The notes beneath the pieces were generated by a model. The model ran no database searches. It was not told the DNA's origin and saw only the letters and a list, made by a program, of their open reading frames with translations. From contig NZ_KB235958.1 in the NCBI RefSeq assembly GCF_000332355.1, positions 1,906,272-1,968,400 of the forward strand: a stretch of DNA of 62,129 bases. The letters run 5' to 3'. Below, one piece after another: positions 54,360 to 62,129 of this stretch. Origin of the DNA: Baaleninema simplex PCC 7105 (lineage in GTDB: Bacteria > Cyanobacteriota > Cyanobacteriia > Cyanobacteriales > Geitlerinemataceae). The position numbers and the translations under genes were made by a program. Position 1 is the first letter of the stretch. The number at the start of each line of letters is the position of its first letter.

Positions 54360-55025
54360 TTAAAAGCCATTTTCCCCATATTGACGCAACAGAGCGTTAT
54401 AACTTTGAGGATTATAACGCTTCCAAACTTCTTTGGCTTGTTGGGGATCGTCACGAAGCTCTTGTTCTCCATCTGGCAGTTCAAAATTATAGTACGCTCC
54501 GGTTTGATAGCAAGTTGCGATCGTTTTTATCGCCGTAGCTAGACTGTCATATGCCAAAAAGATGCTGTCTTGAATATATATAGAAATTAAAGGGGAAGCT
54601 TCACGTCGATCGCTCTTTCCCAAAATACAAATATGGTCGAATTCATCCAGTGTAAAAATAGGAAGAAGATAATTGTTGAGAATACCTGAGTGTTCTATCC
54701 AAATTTCATTTTCATATCGGATTCGATAAAGTAAAATATCGTCAACCCATTCAGAAATCTCTTCGCGAATAGCAAAAGCAACAGATAAGGAGTTAAAGGT
54801 ATAGCCGGGGAATAATTGTGCAGCGAAAAAATCATCATCAAACGTCATGCCATCATGCCACTGATATAAGTCATAAAATTCAGATGGCAAGAGAAACGGT
54901 ACGGGTTTTAAATAATCTTCAAGTTCCTCACGATCGAATCCGTCTTGTAATTCTGAATAATAATCAGGCTGATTAGACTTCAGCCATTTTTTAATTATTT
55001 TGAGGTTATTTTTAAATTCAGACAT
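54360..55025 (-). CDS. SMI1/KNR4 (SUKH) family protein
   Basis: A 221-residue acidic protein with the LPSEFYDLYQWHDGM core and the DDFFAAQLFPGYTF...PIFTLDEFDHICILG pattern of the SUKH superfamily. Members commonly act as immunity proteins against polymorphic toxins. No toxin gene lies beside it. It is the first of several accessory genes on this strand. The start ATG 55025 gives the N-terminal amphipathic helix MSEFKNNLKIIKKWL. Confidence 0.75.
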   Translation of the reverse strand: MSEFKNNLKIIKKWLKSNQPDYYSELQDGFDREELEDYLKPVPFLLPSEFYDLYQWHDGMTFDDDFFAAQLFPGYTFNSLSVAFAIREEISEWVDDILLYRIRYENEIWIEHSGILNNYLLPIFTLDEFDHICILGKSDRREASPLISIYIQDSIFLAYDSLATAIKTIATCYQTGAYYNFELPDGEQELRDDPQQAKEVWKRYNPQSYNALLRQYGENGF

Positions 55026-55076
55026 AACTGTTATTGTTCTTGAGGGACGAAATTGTTTGATTTAATGTTAAAATAA

Positions 55077-55421
55077 TTAAATATTGCGTTCAAACGTCAA
55101 TAATATATTCAGAATTTGTCGTTTCAATTTTGGTAAATTGTGTTCGACGACATTCCAAACTTCATTTAAATCAATTCCAGTATAATCGTGAATTAAGACA
55201 TCTCGAAATCCGGAAATTATTCGCCAAGAATTTTTTGGATAACGTTGTCTCAATTCTGAAAAAAGTCGTTTGACCGCTTCTCCTATAACTTCAAAATTGC
55301 GAATGACACCATCTTGAATCAAAGAAGATTGAAAAAAATTTGATTTTCCTCCTTGCATGTAAATTTCAACTCGATCGATGCGATCGTAGATATCTTGTAA
55401 ATAAATTCGATCGTCCCTCAT
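55077..55421 (-). CDS. hepT: HepT-like HEPN ribonuclease toxin
   Basis: A 114-residue, four-helix HEPN/DUF86 protein. The RxxxxHxY active motif is visible as RDVLIHDYTG, with a leading RDDRIYLQDI..RI helix. In the family HepT acts as an RNase toxin that is blocked, or modified by AMPylation, by its MntA partner. The start ATG 55421 overlaps the stop of mntA at 55418 by four bases, the usual order of this module. Confidence 0.88.
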   Translation of the reverse strand: MRDDRIYLQDIYDRIDRVEIYMQGGKSNFFQSSLIQDGVIRNFEVIGEAVKRLFSELRQRYPKNSWRIISGFRDVLIHDYTGIDLNEVWNVVEHNLPKLKRQILNILLTFERNI

Positions 55422-55711
55422 AGAGGAATTGCCTGATTTAAGATGCGTTCTCGAAAATACTCCCGCAATCCTTTCACTGTTGCGACATCGACTTTTCGAC
55501 CTAAAAGGTCTTCTAAATCTTGAATCAAGCCAATTCGGTCTAACAAACTGCGATCGCCATCCATTTCGACGAGAAAATCAATATCGCTATCTTCTCGTTC
55601 TTCTCCCCGTGCTACCGATCCAAATATTCGCACGTTCGACGCACCATGTCGAGCCGCAAGGCTTAAAATTTCTTCTCGTTTGAGTTGTAGAAGTTCTCGA
55701 ACGTTCATCAA
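55418..55711 (-). CDS. mntA: MntA-type minimal nucleotidyltransferase antitoxin
   Basis: A 97-residue MNT protein with the GSVARGEEREDSDIDFLVEMDG motif (residues about 31-52), holding the GSxxRG...SDIDxxV core of catalytic nucleotidyltransferases. It precedes hepT with a 4-base overlap and would neutralise it. Both possible initiator Met residues (55711 and 55708) are adjacent. Confidence 0.88.
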   Translation of the reverse strand: MMNVRELLQLKREEILSLAARHGASNVRIFGSVARGEEREDSDIDFLVEMDGDRSLLDRIGLIQDLEDLLGRKVDVATVKGLREYFRERILNQAIPL

Positions 55712-55783
55712 CCTGAATTTGAAATATAAATTTGATGCAATTTGACCGACTAAGTTTCTCGCCGAAACCCGGTTTTTGAACGC

Positions 55784-56707
55784 TTACGATTCAGACTCGG
55801 GATATTGGGACAACCAAGCGATTAAATCGGCTTCTGTCTCGAAATCAAGTAAGGCTTCTCCTAACGCTTCAACGTCGTCAATGGGAAGTTGACGGATGCG
55901 ATCGCGCCACTGAGAATCTACCCCTCCCAAACGGCGATCGAGTTGACGCAGGACTAACGCTTTTTCTCGCTCGCGTCCTTGTTCGATACCGCGTTCCATC
56001 CAACTGGTGACAATTTCCATGGTTCGTTCCTCTTCTAACAAATCGAACTGTTCTAACTCTGCTTCAAACTGGGATTCCTCCACCGCGTTCAACCGCAGAT
56101 AGGTATCCACAAAACCTGAAATCAACGCTGTTTTCGCCGGATCTAACCGCAACGTCACCAACAACCGCAAGCATTCGGCTTTGACTTTGGGTCGATCGAT
56201 CTCTGCAATTTGCATTTTCGCCATCAACGCCGCCGCGACGGGGTTCGGTTGTCGCAGAAAGTCTCGCCAGTTGAGACGGTTCAGTTGTACGACCCGATAT
56301 CGAAATTTTAAGACTTCTCCGTCAAGAAATGCCACAGTGTACGTATCTGGTTCGGGACGTTTCGGGATGTCGTAGGACAGTAAGGCGATGGGATAGACGG
56401 GTAAACCGTATATTTCGTCTAAACGAGCGAAATAGCGGAACATCCGACGAGCAAACCCGGTTTGCGCCGAGGCTTGGGCTTCGGTGTGAATCAGGAAAAA
56501 GCTGTCCTGTTGGCGGAATTTGGCCCGAACTAATACGTCGATTTCCCGGCGTTCCCCGGAGGTGATGTCGGTGAAGACTTCTTGCGGAAGGAAGGTAATG
56601 GAGTCTCTGTCCACGGCTTCGGCGATCGCTGGGAAGAAGAGATCGAGAAATTCCCAGAAGAAGGTGGATAATAGGGTTTTGAAGAGTCTGTCGTGGTCGA
56701 TGTCCAC
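55784..56707 (-). CDS. Rpn/PD-(D/E)XK nuclease-transposase family protein with DUF4351
   Basis: A 307-residue protein. Residues about 1-110 carry a nuclease-like core: DHDRLFKTLLSTFFWEFLDLFFP, REIDVLVRAKF and FFLIHTEAQASAQ..FARRMFRYFARL. The C-terminal DUF4351 has LRQLDRRLGGVDSQWRDRIRQLPIDDVEALGEALLDF. These proteins are frequent in cyanobacterial genomes and may be recombination-promoting nucleases. The catalytic residues look preserved. It is not closely linked to a transposase here. Confidence 0.85.
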   Translation of the reverse strand: MDIDHDRLFKTLLSTFFWEFLDLFFPAIAEAVDRDSITFLPQEVFTDITSGERREIDVLVRAKFRQQDSFFLIHTEAQASAQTGFARRMFRYFARLDEIYGLPVYPIALLSYDIPKRPEPDTYTVAFLDGEVLKFRYRVVQLNRLNWRDFLRQPNPVAAALMAKMQIAEIDRPKVKAECLRLLVTLRLDPAKTALISGFVDTYLRLNAVEESQFEAELEQFDLLEEERTMEIVTSWMERGIEQGREREKALVLRQLDRRLGGVDSQWRDRIRQLPIDDVEALGEALLDFETEADLIAWLSQYPESES

Positions 56708-56914
56708 AATCTATCGGTCTCCTGAATTGCGATAATCCCTTTTTCGATCGACGCGAATTAAAGCATTCAAGTAGTATTTTATTTTTTGTGTTTTTATTAT
56801 AACATAATTTTTATTGTAAAAAATCAAAAATCGATAATTTTAAGATCGATTATATTGAAAACTTAACGATCTGGAATTTATATTTATTGGTCGTTTTTTT
56901 GAAATTAATAAATT
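56708..56914. other. AT-rich spacer, no gene recognised
   Basis: The 207-base gap is rich in A and T and has no visible coding sequence. It separates the nuclease-like gene from the three-gene CHAT operon, whose last gene stops at 56915. Confidence 0.6.
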
Positions 56915-58345
56915 TTATGAATTGCGTTTCCATAGTTGTAAGAGTAGCCACGTCACCAAACTGCCACCAATTCCAATAAAAAGACTCAAAAGAAAAGCCG
57001 GATCGAGCAAGATATTAGAAATCGTGAGTTCTCGAGTTTGCTGTGCGTTGGGTGGTTGAGTCGTCGCGACTGTCACCGCCAGCGCACTGGTGGCTAAGCC
57101 GACACTGGCAATTCCAATCGTGATATTGAGCTTACGATCGCTCTTCGTTTGTTCGATTTGAATGATACCTTCGATATTGCGAATAAGGTTTTCGAGTAAC
57201 GTTAAACCGCTGGATAAATTGTCGCGATCGAGTTCGATTTGCTGACGAAAAACTTCGGGATTCCAAGCATTATTAATTTTAGAATCCCAGCAAATTTTTA
57301 ACGATTCTTGTCGCTGCTCGTGATTTGCCAAATTAATCGATATTGTCTGACGTTGCGCGTCCATCAGAATGAGTTTTCTCGCGTATTCAGACTGATGTAA
57401 CGATAAATCAGTTAACTCTCGCTTGAGAAGGTTGAGTGAAAATTGCTTGTTTTGAATGCGTTCGTGAATCTGTTCGTAGCGATTTTTAATGCTACTATAA
57501 CGTTTTTTGAGTTGATGCTTGAGTTGATGACTTTGCCAAGTTGCCCAAACAATTTTATTGCGGTATTCAAACCAGCGCAGGAAGTCGAGACAACGCCGAG
57601 ACATTCGATCGGCAATTTCTTCAACTTCTAAATCGGGGGGAAATAAAAGCAAAACGACGTGAGGGAATGCTTGATGAAATTCGCTCAGCTCGAGATTCCA
57701 AAGTGTCGGTGTTTTCCAAAATTCAAACATCGAGCCGCCTAAAAGTTGACCTCTCGATTGTAAGTCGCGATCGAAGTCTGGTTTTTCGGGAAGTTCGAGT
57801 GTTTTATAAATTTCGCGGGCAATGTTTTCTAAATTTTTAGTTTCTAAATTTTCAGGTTGTGTCACCTGACACCAAAACAGCCACGTTTCCCCTAACGTTC
57901 CGTGACGTTCTTTGAGAAGGCGATCGCTCAAAGCTTCGTCGCGATCGATCTTTTGAATAACTTGAGACTTGAGTTCTCGAACCGATCGAACCCGTTTCGG
58001 GCGATAATCGGGTTTTTTAGAGTCACAATACTGCCCCGAAGACTCAACTTGCAAAGCATATACATCGCCTAGCCGAACGGGATACAAGTATCCGTCTAAA
58101 TTCGCTAAAGGTTCGTAACGCTTCGGTAAAAGTTCGTTAGCGATATTTTTCCCTTCGTAGCTTTCTAGTGTTTGTAATTGCTCTTCTGAGAGATTTGAAT
58201 AAATTTTATTCCAGAAATGGCGTCGAGCTTTATCTAAATCCAGTTCGTCATCGCCGAGGGTTTCACCGCGATCGTAAATAAATAAATCTAACGTCGGATA
58301 AACGAGGCAAGCTTCATCGAAGGGTTGCGTCTCCTCTCCCATCAT
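56915..58345 (-). CDS. Unassigned membrane coiled-coil protein, third gene of CHAT operon
   Basis: I do not recognise its family. It is 476 residues, with a soluble N-terminal half (about 1-260) with no named motif. A helical stretch (about 270-400) with heptad-like Q, L, E and K residues (HQLKHQLKKRYSSIKNRYEQIHERIQ) follows. Two TM segments (about 404-427 and 445-470) and a short Arg/Lys C-terminus end it. The topology resembles membrane effectors with a cytosolic head. The start at 58345 overlaps the stop of the previous gene (ATGATG across 58340-58345), so it is translationally coupled to the CHAT operon. Confidence 0.75.
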   Translation of the reverse strand: MMGEETQPFDEACLVYPTLDLFIYDRGETLGDDELDLDKARRHFWNKIYSNLSEEQLQTLESYEGKNIANELLPKRYEPLANLDGYLYPVRLGDVYALQVESSGQYCDSKKPDYRPKRVRSVRELKSQVIQKIDRDEALSDRLLKERHGTLGETWLFWCQVTQPENLETKNLENIAREIYKTLELPEKPDFDRDLQSRGQLLGGSMFEFWKTPTLWNLELSEFHQAFPHVVLLLFPPDLEVEEIADRMSRRCLDFLRWFEYRNKIVWATWQSHQLKHQLKKRYSSIKNRYEQIHERIQNKQFSLNLLKRELTDLSLHQSEYARKLILMDAQRQTISINLANHEQRQESLKICWDSKINNAWNPEVFRQQIELDRDNLSSGLTLLENLIRNIEGIIQIEQTKSDRKLNITIGIASVGLATSALAVTVATTQPPNAQQTRELTISNILLDPAFLLSLFIGIGGSLVTWLLLQLWKRNS

Positions 58346-58749
58346 TGAGATTCTCCAGTGGATTTAAAAAAGCGATCGAAGATATTTCGCCAGCACCCAG
58401 TCTTCACAACTTCTTGACTGGTATCACGTAGCGTCTCGTCATCTGCTCGATCGATCGCCTGTAGAAAATTCTCGAACTCGAGTTGAGATAACTGATTTTC
58501 CCGTTCCCAATCCGGTTGGGGCGGTTTTCCTTTAGCACGTATCGCGAGGGGTTCGTCGAGGTAATCGCACCAGTCTAAATATACGTTTCCCAACTGACGC
58601 TCTGCCCAAGTATTGAGGCGCACCAAGTCATCAGGATCGTTCCAGTTCAAATCAGCGAGTTCGATGTGCCAATTTTCTGGAAGATTTTCTTCCCGTTTTG
58701 CCAAAGTCAGTAAAAAAGCTTTCAGCGTAATACGAGTGACTGCATCCAT
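58342..58749 (-). CDS. Small unassigned protein, second gene of CHAT operon
   Basis: The preferred start is ATG 58749 (MDAVTRITLKAFLLTLAK), giving a 135-136-residue acidic, helix-rich soluble protein. The frame extends upstream to 58782, but that start lies inside the CHAT gene. TGATG (58751-58747) overlaps the CHAT stop by one base. No family is recognised; LADLNWNDPDDLVRLNTWAERQL is its most distinctive segment. It may be an adaptor or regulator of the CHAT protease, by context only. Confidence 0.7.
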   Translation of the reverse strand: MDAVTRITLKAFLLTLAKREENLPENWHIELADLNWNDPDDLVRLNTWAERQLGNVYLDWCDYLDEPLAIRAKGKPPQPDWERENQLSQLEFENFLQAIDRADDETLRDTSQEVVKTGCWRNIFDRFFKSTGESQ

Positions 58750-61700
58750 CAATCTAAACCCACGACGGTTAAAGCTGCCCAAAAATACGGATCGTCAAAC
58801 AGGGGCGTATCCCGTTCTTTGATTTTACTTTGTTGCCGCTTTCTGCGTTCGAGTGCCAGAAATGCCCGACTGTTGCGTTCGAGGCGCGTCAACCAAACGT
58901 CATACCACGCGATTAGACTGTTCGCCGTCTGTTGTCGCAACCACGCCACCGCTTTACCTCGCGCCACAGAGGGAACGTCGCCCTCGCGCAGAAGCTCGTA
59001 AAACCGCACCATCAGCAGCGCACTGGCATCAGATCGTACCAACCACAGCGAACTCGCCACGCATTTCGCCCCCATCGCCAGAAAACCACTCGCCCAACCC
59101 ACATATTCCGTAATGAAATCGGTGTCGCGGGCGATTCCCGTTTCGCAAGCGGACAGACTCACCAAATCGTAACTGCTTAAATTTTCCGCTTCCTCGACTA
59201 ACTGTCGCAACGTCAGCGATTCCCCCTTGGCGAGATAGAGCAACGAGCGATCGGGATGGGGGAATTCGTGCAAACTGTGTCCGGTGAAGTGACAGTAGCG
59301 ATAGGCAGATTTGAGGTGTTCCAGGGTTGCGGTTGGCGTGGCGTTGTCTCCCTCCAACGCTGTCGCTGCGTACAGGTAACGAATCGCCGCCGCCTCGAAA
59401 AATGCCATCGGGAGGTCTTTCGTGGGACATTCGAGGCTGAGGAGGGCGGTGGTGGATTGGCGAGGTTCCTCGTGCAGCGCCAACCCCGTTTGCACGGAAG
59501 GAAGGCGCGTAATGGCGAAACAGTTGGGAAACAGGGCTTCCAAGGGGACGAGGTGCAGTTCCTTGTGGGGGAACAGAACCAACGGAATGCTGTAGGGTTC
59601 GGCAGAATCCGGCGGGGACAGTTCCGCCACTATCCCGTCGATGTCTAACAGGCGTTTCAACTGCGTCAGGCGTTCCGGTAAGTGGGTGCGCCAAGGATGT
59701 TCGGGGTCGGGATTGGCTTTGTCCTTCGCCTGGCGATAGTCGAGATAGTCCCGGTTCCACTCCTCCCACCACTGCTGAAAGGCTACGTGACGCTCCGTGG
59801 CGGAGGTGGCGCTGTTGAAGAGGCGCAGCGGTTGTCCCGGTTGGAGGAGGAAGGCGTTCAGGGCGCTGGGGCTACAGTGCCAGTAGATGGCGGCGACAGG
59901 CGCTTGAGGTGACTGAAACAGTTGGTGAAAGGTTTCAGCGGTTGCAGTATCGAACGATTTAGACTGCATCCAACTCAGACAGACGTTTCGCCCCTTTTCC
60001 GCCAGTTCCCAAGCCTGGGACGCATCGCCCCGTTCTATAAACTGGTCTACACTAATTTGTTGGAAGTCGGAAAAGTCTTTTAAAAATTCCTGGCGTTGCT
60101 CGGAATCGGGAATTTTAGCCAGATATGCTCGCAGTTCGTCGGAACCCTGTCGCAACAAGTAAGCGGCTTCTCGTGACGGTGGGGCTTCAGAGTCGGGGAT
60201 AGCGAGGTCGCTCAATGGGTGAAAGTACCATTCTGAAAAGTCCCGAGCGAGCAGGGAACTGGTGATGGCGAGTTCTCGGACAATTTGAAAGTGCCATTTG
60301 GGAAAGGCTTCGGCGGTGAGCGTTTTCAGTGCAGTTAGGAATTCTCTCCTGGCGTTGGCGAAGTAAAGCCAGAGGTTGTTGAGGTCGCGATTGGCTTTGG
60401 CGTATGAAAAATGCGCCATCCCCATTTGGTAATGTAGAACGCCCCAACCTTCAGGATGAGTGTCGCGGCGACAGTGTTGAAGTCCTGCGTTGTAGGTGGC
60501 GAGTTGACCGAGATAGCCCGGTTGAGCGAGTTCGGGGTACTTTTTGGTGAGGGGGGTAATGACTGAGTGGGAGATTTCTGCAACAACAACACCTCGCCCG
60601 TACCAAGCCAGGTAGAAATCCGGATTCAGTGCCAGAGCGCGATCGTAACTCTCCAATGCCTCCTCGTTCCTGCCTAACTTAGAGAGAGCCACGCCTCGCC
60701 CGTACCAAGCCAGGTAGAAATCCGGATTCAGTGCCAGAGCGCGATCGACACTCTCCAATGCCTCCTCGTTCCTGCCTAAATAATAGAGAGCCACGCCTCG
60801 GTTGTACCAAGCCTGGTAGAAATCCGGATTCAGAGCCAGAGCGCGATCGTAACTCTCCAATGCCTCCTCGTTCCTGCCTAATTCCCTGAGAGCGTTGCCT
60901 CGGTTGCCCCAAGCCAGGTAGTCATCCGGATTCAGAGCCAGAGCGCGATCGTAACTCTCCAATGCCTCCTCGTTCCTGCCTAATTCCCTGAGAGCGTTGC
61001 CTCGGTTGCTCCAAGCCTGGTAGTCATCCGGATTCAGAGCCAGAGCGCGATCGTAACTCTCCAATGCCTCCTCGTTCCTGCCTAAATAATAGAGAGCCAC
61101 GCCTCGCCCGTGCCAAGCCAGGTAGAAATCCGGATTCAGTGCCAGAGCGCGATCGTAACTCTCCAATGCCTCCTCGTTCCTGCCTAAATTTCCGAGAGCC
61201 ACGCCTCGCCCGTACCAAGCCAGGTAGAAATCCGGATTCAGTGCCAGAGCGCGATCGTAACTCTCCAATGCCTCCTCGTTCCTGCCTAACTTAGAGAGAG
61301 CATTGCCTCGGTTGTACCAAGCCTGGTAGAAATCCGGTTTCAGTTCCAGAGCGCGATCGTAACTCTCCAATGCCTCCTCGTTCCTGCCTAAATTTCCGAG
61401 AGCATTGCCTCGGTTGTTCCAAGCCTTGTAGTCATCTGGATTCAGTGCCAGAGCGCGATCGTAACTCTCCAATGCCTCCTCGTTCCTGCCTAAATAATAG
61501 AGAGCCACGCCTCGGTTGTACCAAGCCTGGTAGTCATCCGGATTCAGTTCCAGAGCGCGATCGTAACTCTCCAATGCCTCCTCGTTCCTGCCTAATTCCC
61601 TGAGAGCGTTGCCTCGGTTGCTCCAAGCCTGGTAGTCATCCGGATTCAGAGCCAGAGCGCGATCGTAACTCTCCAATGCCTCCTCGTTCCTGCCTAATTC

Positions 61701-61880
61701 CCTGAGAGCGTTGCCTCGGTTGCCCCAAGCCAGGTAGTCATCCGGATTCAGAGCCAGAGCGCGATCGTAACTCTCCAATGCCTCCTCGTTCCTGCCTAAT
61801 TCCCTGAGAGCGTTGCCTCGGTTGCTCCAAGCCTGGTAGTCATCCGGATTCAGAGCCAGAGCGCGATCGTAACTCTCCAA
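58749..61880 (-). CDS. TPR-CHAT caspase-like protease (5' end disrupted)
   Basis: Residues about 1-430 are TPRs in near-identical 34-residue units (LESYDRALALNPDDYQAW.NRG.AL..LGRNEEA). The CHAT domain at the C-terminus (about 730-1040) has the catalytic His in YCHFTGHS and Cys in SLSACETG. All catalytic features look intact. The TTG at 61880 is only the first codon in the annotated frame. TPR-like coding continues to about 61957 (NAEFWYERGKAGLEAGQYEEA), without ATG or GTG, before an insertion sequence. The native start is therefore lost or lies beyond the insertion. Downstream genes are coupled. By family knowledge CHAT proteases cleave partner proteins in conflict systems. Confidence 0.85.
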   Translation of the reverse strand: MESYDRALALNPDDYQAWSNRGNALRELGRNEEALESYDRALALNPDDYLAWGNRGNALRELGRNEEALESYDRALALNPDDYQAWSNRGNALRELGRNEEALESYDRALELNPDDYQAWYNRGVALYYLGRNEEALESYDRALALNPDDYKAWNNRGNALGNLGRNEEALESYDRALELKPDFYQAWYNRGNALSKLGRNEEALESYDRALALNPDFYLAWYGRGVALGNLGRNEEALESYDRALALNPDFYLAWHGRGVALYYLGRNEEALESYDRALALNPDDYQAWSNRGNALRELGRNEEALESYDRALALNPDDYLAWGNRGNALRELGRNEEALESYDRALALNPDFYQAWYNRGVALYYLGRNEEALESVDRALALNPDFYLAWYGRGVALSKLGRNEEALESYDRALALNPDFYLAWYGRGVVVAEISHSVITPLTKKYPELAQPGYLGQLATYNAGLQHCRRDTHPEGWGVLHYQMGMAHFSYAKANRDLNNLWLYFANARREFLTALKTLTAEAFPKWHFQIVRELAITSSLLARDFSEWYFHPLSDLAIPDSEAPPSREAAYLLRQGSDELRAYLAKIPDSEQRQEFLKDFSDFQQISVDQFIERGDASQAWELAEKGRNVCLSWMQSKSFDTATAETFHQLFQSPQAPVAAIYWHCSPSALNAFLLQPGQPLRLFNSATSATERHVAFQQWWEEWNRDYLDYRQAKDKANPDPEHPWRTHLPERLTQLKRLLDIDGIVAELSPPDSAEPYSIPLVLFPHKELHLVPLEALFPNCFAITRLPSVQTGLALHEEPRQSTTALLSLECPTKDLPMAFFEAAAIRYLYAATALEGDNATPTATLEHLKSAYRYCHFTGHSLHEFPHPDRSLLYLAKGESLTLRQLVEEAENLSSYDLVSLSACETGIARDTDFITEYVGWASGFLAMGAKCVASSLWLVRSDASALLMVRFYELLREGDVPSVARGKAVAWLRQQTANSLIAWYDVWLTRLERNSRAFLALERRKRQQSKIKERDTPLFDDPYFWAALTVVGLD
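60590..61880. repeat. Near-identical 102-bp coding repeat array (12-13 units)
   Basis: The TPR part of the CHAT gene is built of 102-bp units encoding 34 residues each. Twelve full units and a degenerate thirteenth differ mostly at the variable positions after NP (DDYQ, DDYL, DFYQ, DFYL) and AL (RE, YY, GN, SK). Such high DNA identity implies recent duplication or gene conversion, and could cause assembly collapse. Confidence 0.85.
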
Positions 61881-61956
61881 TGCCTCCTCATACTGTCCTG
61901 CTTCTAAACCAGCTTTCCCCCGTTCGTACCAAAATTCAGCGTTTTCCTCACTTTCA

Positions 61957-62129
61957 TTAGGGCTTGCTGAAAAGAAGTGAAAAGCTTACGGTGTAAGGCT
62001 TAGAGGAGTCTTGACGTGGCTTCGAGAACCCGAAAAAGAGGTAAAATTGGAAATTCCCGTGCATCCGGCAAGAAAAAATGTATCGAAAATCACAAAATCC
62101 TGACGCGCCCGAAGAAGCCTTTGAACTTC
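61957..62129 (+). mobile_element. Left end of an insertion sequence (cut by window edge)
   Basis: AGGGCTTGCTGAAAAG starts near 61957, a typical end-like sequence of cyanobacterial IS elements. It directly replaces the expected upstream coding of the TPR-CHAT gene. Its transposase begins at 62078. The right end and target duplication are outside the window. Confidence 0.55.
62078..62129 (+). CDS. IS transposase, N-terminal start (partial)
   Basis: Only 17 codons are in the window (MYRKSQNPDAPEEAFEL), a start that resembles IS5-type transposases of cyanobacteria. It continues past the window. Too short for a family call with certainty. Confidence 0.5.
   Translation, partial: MYRKSQNPDAPEEAFEL

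Noticed and set aside
58750-58782. Longer start of the 136-residue gene (MGSFNRRGFRL)
   Set aside because: It would lie inside the CHAT gene; TGATG coupling favours ATG 58749.
58749-61880. A full Craspase-type III-E or gasdermin operon
   Set aside because: No gasdermin-like or Cas gene is seen beside the TPR-CHAT gene, so only a looser analogy to such systems is claimed.

Overview
The window looks like a chromosomal segment of a filamentous cyanobacterium. The octamer GCGATCGC (HIP1) and its core are extremely dense throughout. The gene set is also cyanobacterial: GlcF/GlcE glycolate dehydrogenase, a PatA/PATAN-type regulator with a Pix-like taxis operon, an ArsA-Hsp20 fusion, DUF1825 and DUF2358 proteins, and giant Ser/Thr kinase/histidine kinase hybrids. 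Many mobile remnants and heptamer-type tandem repeats separate the genes.

Layout. 0-0.3 kb: 3' end of an ISKra4-type element. 0.4-9 kb: a hybrid histidine kinase/adenylate cyclase (-), aspartate aminotransferase, an RTX/Calx-beta protein and a CRP-family regulator (+). 9.3-14.3 kb: an M61-PDZ peptidase, a MITE-rich spacer, a NADAR-family gene, a stand-alone TnpB element and an OmpR-type regulator. 14.4-19.8 kb: a 1819-residue kinase/AAA/GAF/histidine kinase (-). 21-25.5 kb: glcF, a small membrane protein and glcE (-), divergent from hppD (+). 25.8-30 kb: a channel-like protein with two RCK domains (+) convergent with an EamA transporter carrying a coiled-coil head (-). 30.3-42.2 kb: housekeeping genes (thermonuclease-like protein, tyrS, class A PBP, DUF1825, tsaB, VOC protein, arsA-like, DUF2358, 2-Cys peroxiredoxin, lepB, pyrC) with decayed tnpB pieces at 39.4-40 kb. 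42.3-43.65 kb: an ISKra4 element that carries a nested 192-bp MITE and a frameshift. 44-54.2 kb: a PixGHIJL-type taxis operon whose larger gaps hold composite tandem-repeat cassettes. 54.3-62.1 kb: an accessory island on the minus strand (SUKH protein, HepT/MntA toxin-antitoxin pair, Rpn/DUF4351 nuclease, and a translationally coupled three-gene TPR-CHAT protease operon ending in a two-TM coiled-coil protein), interrupted on its 5' side by another insertion sequence.

How parts work together. The taxis operon is a full phosphorelay: GAF-type soluble receptor, CheW, CheA-REC, CheY and a PATAN regulator. The cyclase and the CRP-like protein may make and read cAMP, although they are separate transcription units. 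GlcE, GlcF and the small membrane protein form a photorespiratory glycolate-oxidising unit.

The most interesting items are: the TPR-CHAT / 136-residue protein / two-TM protein operon, a candidate protease-plus-membrane-effector conflict system; a family of ISKra4-like MITEs with perfect 8-bp target duplications; and orientation-coupled composite repeat cassettes behind many genes. All functions are inferred by reading the sequence. No database search was run.
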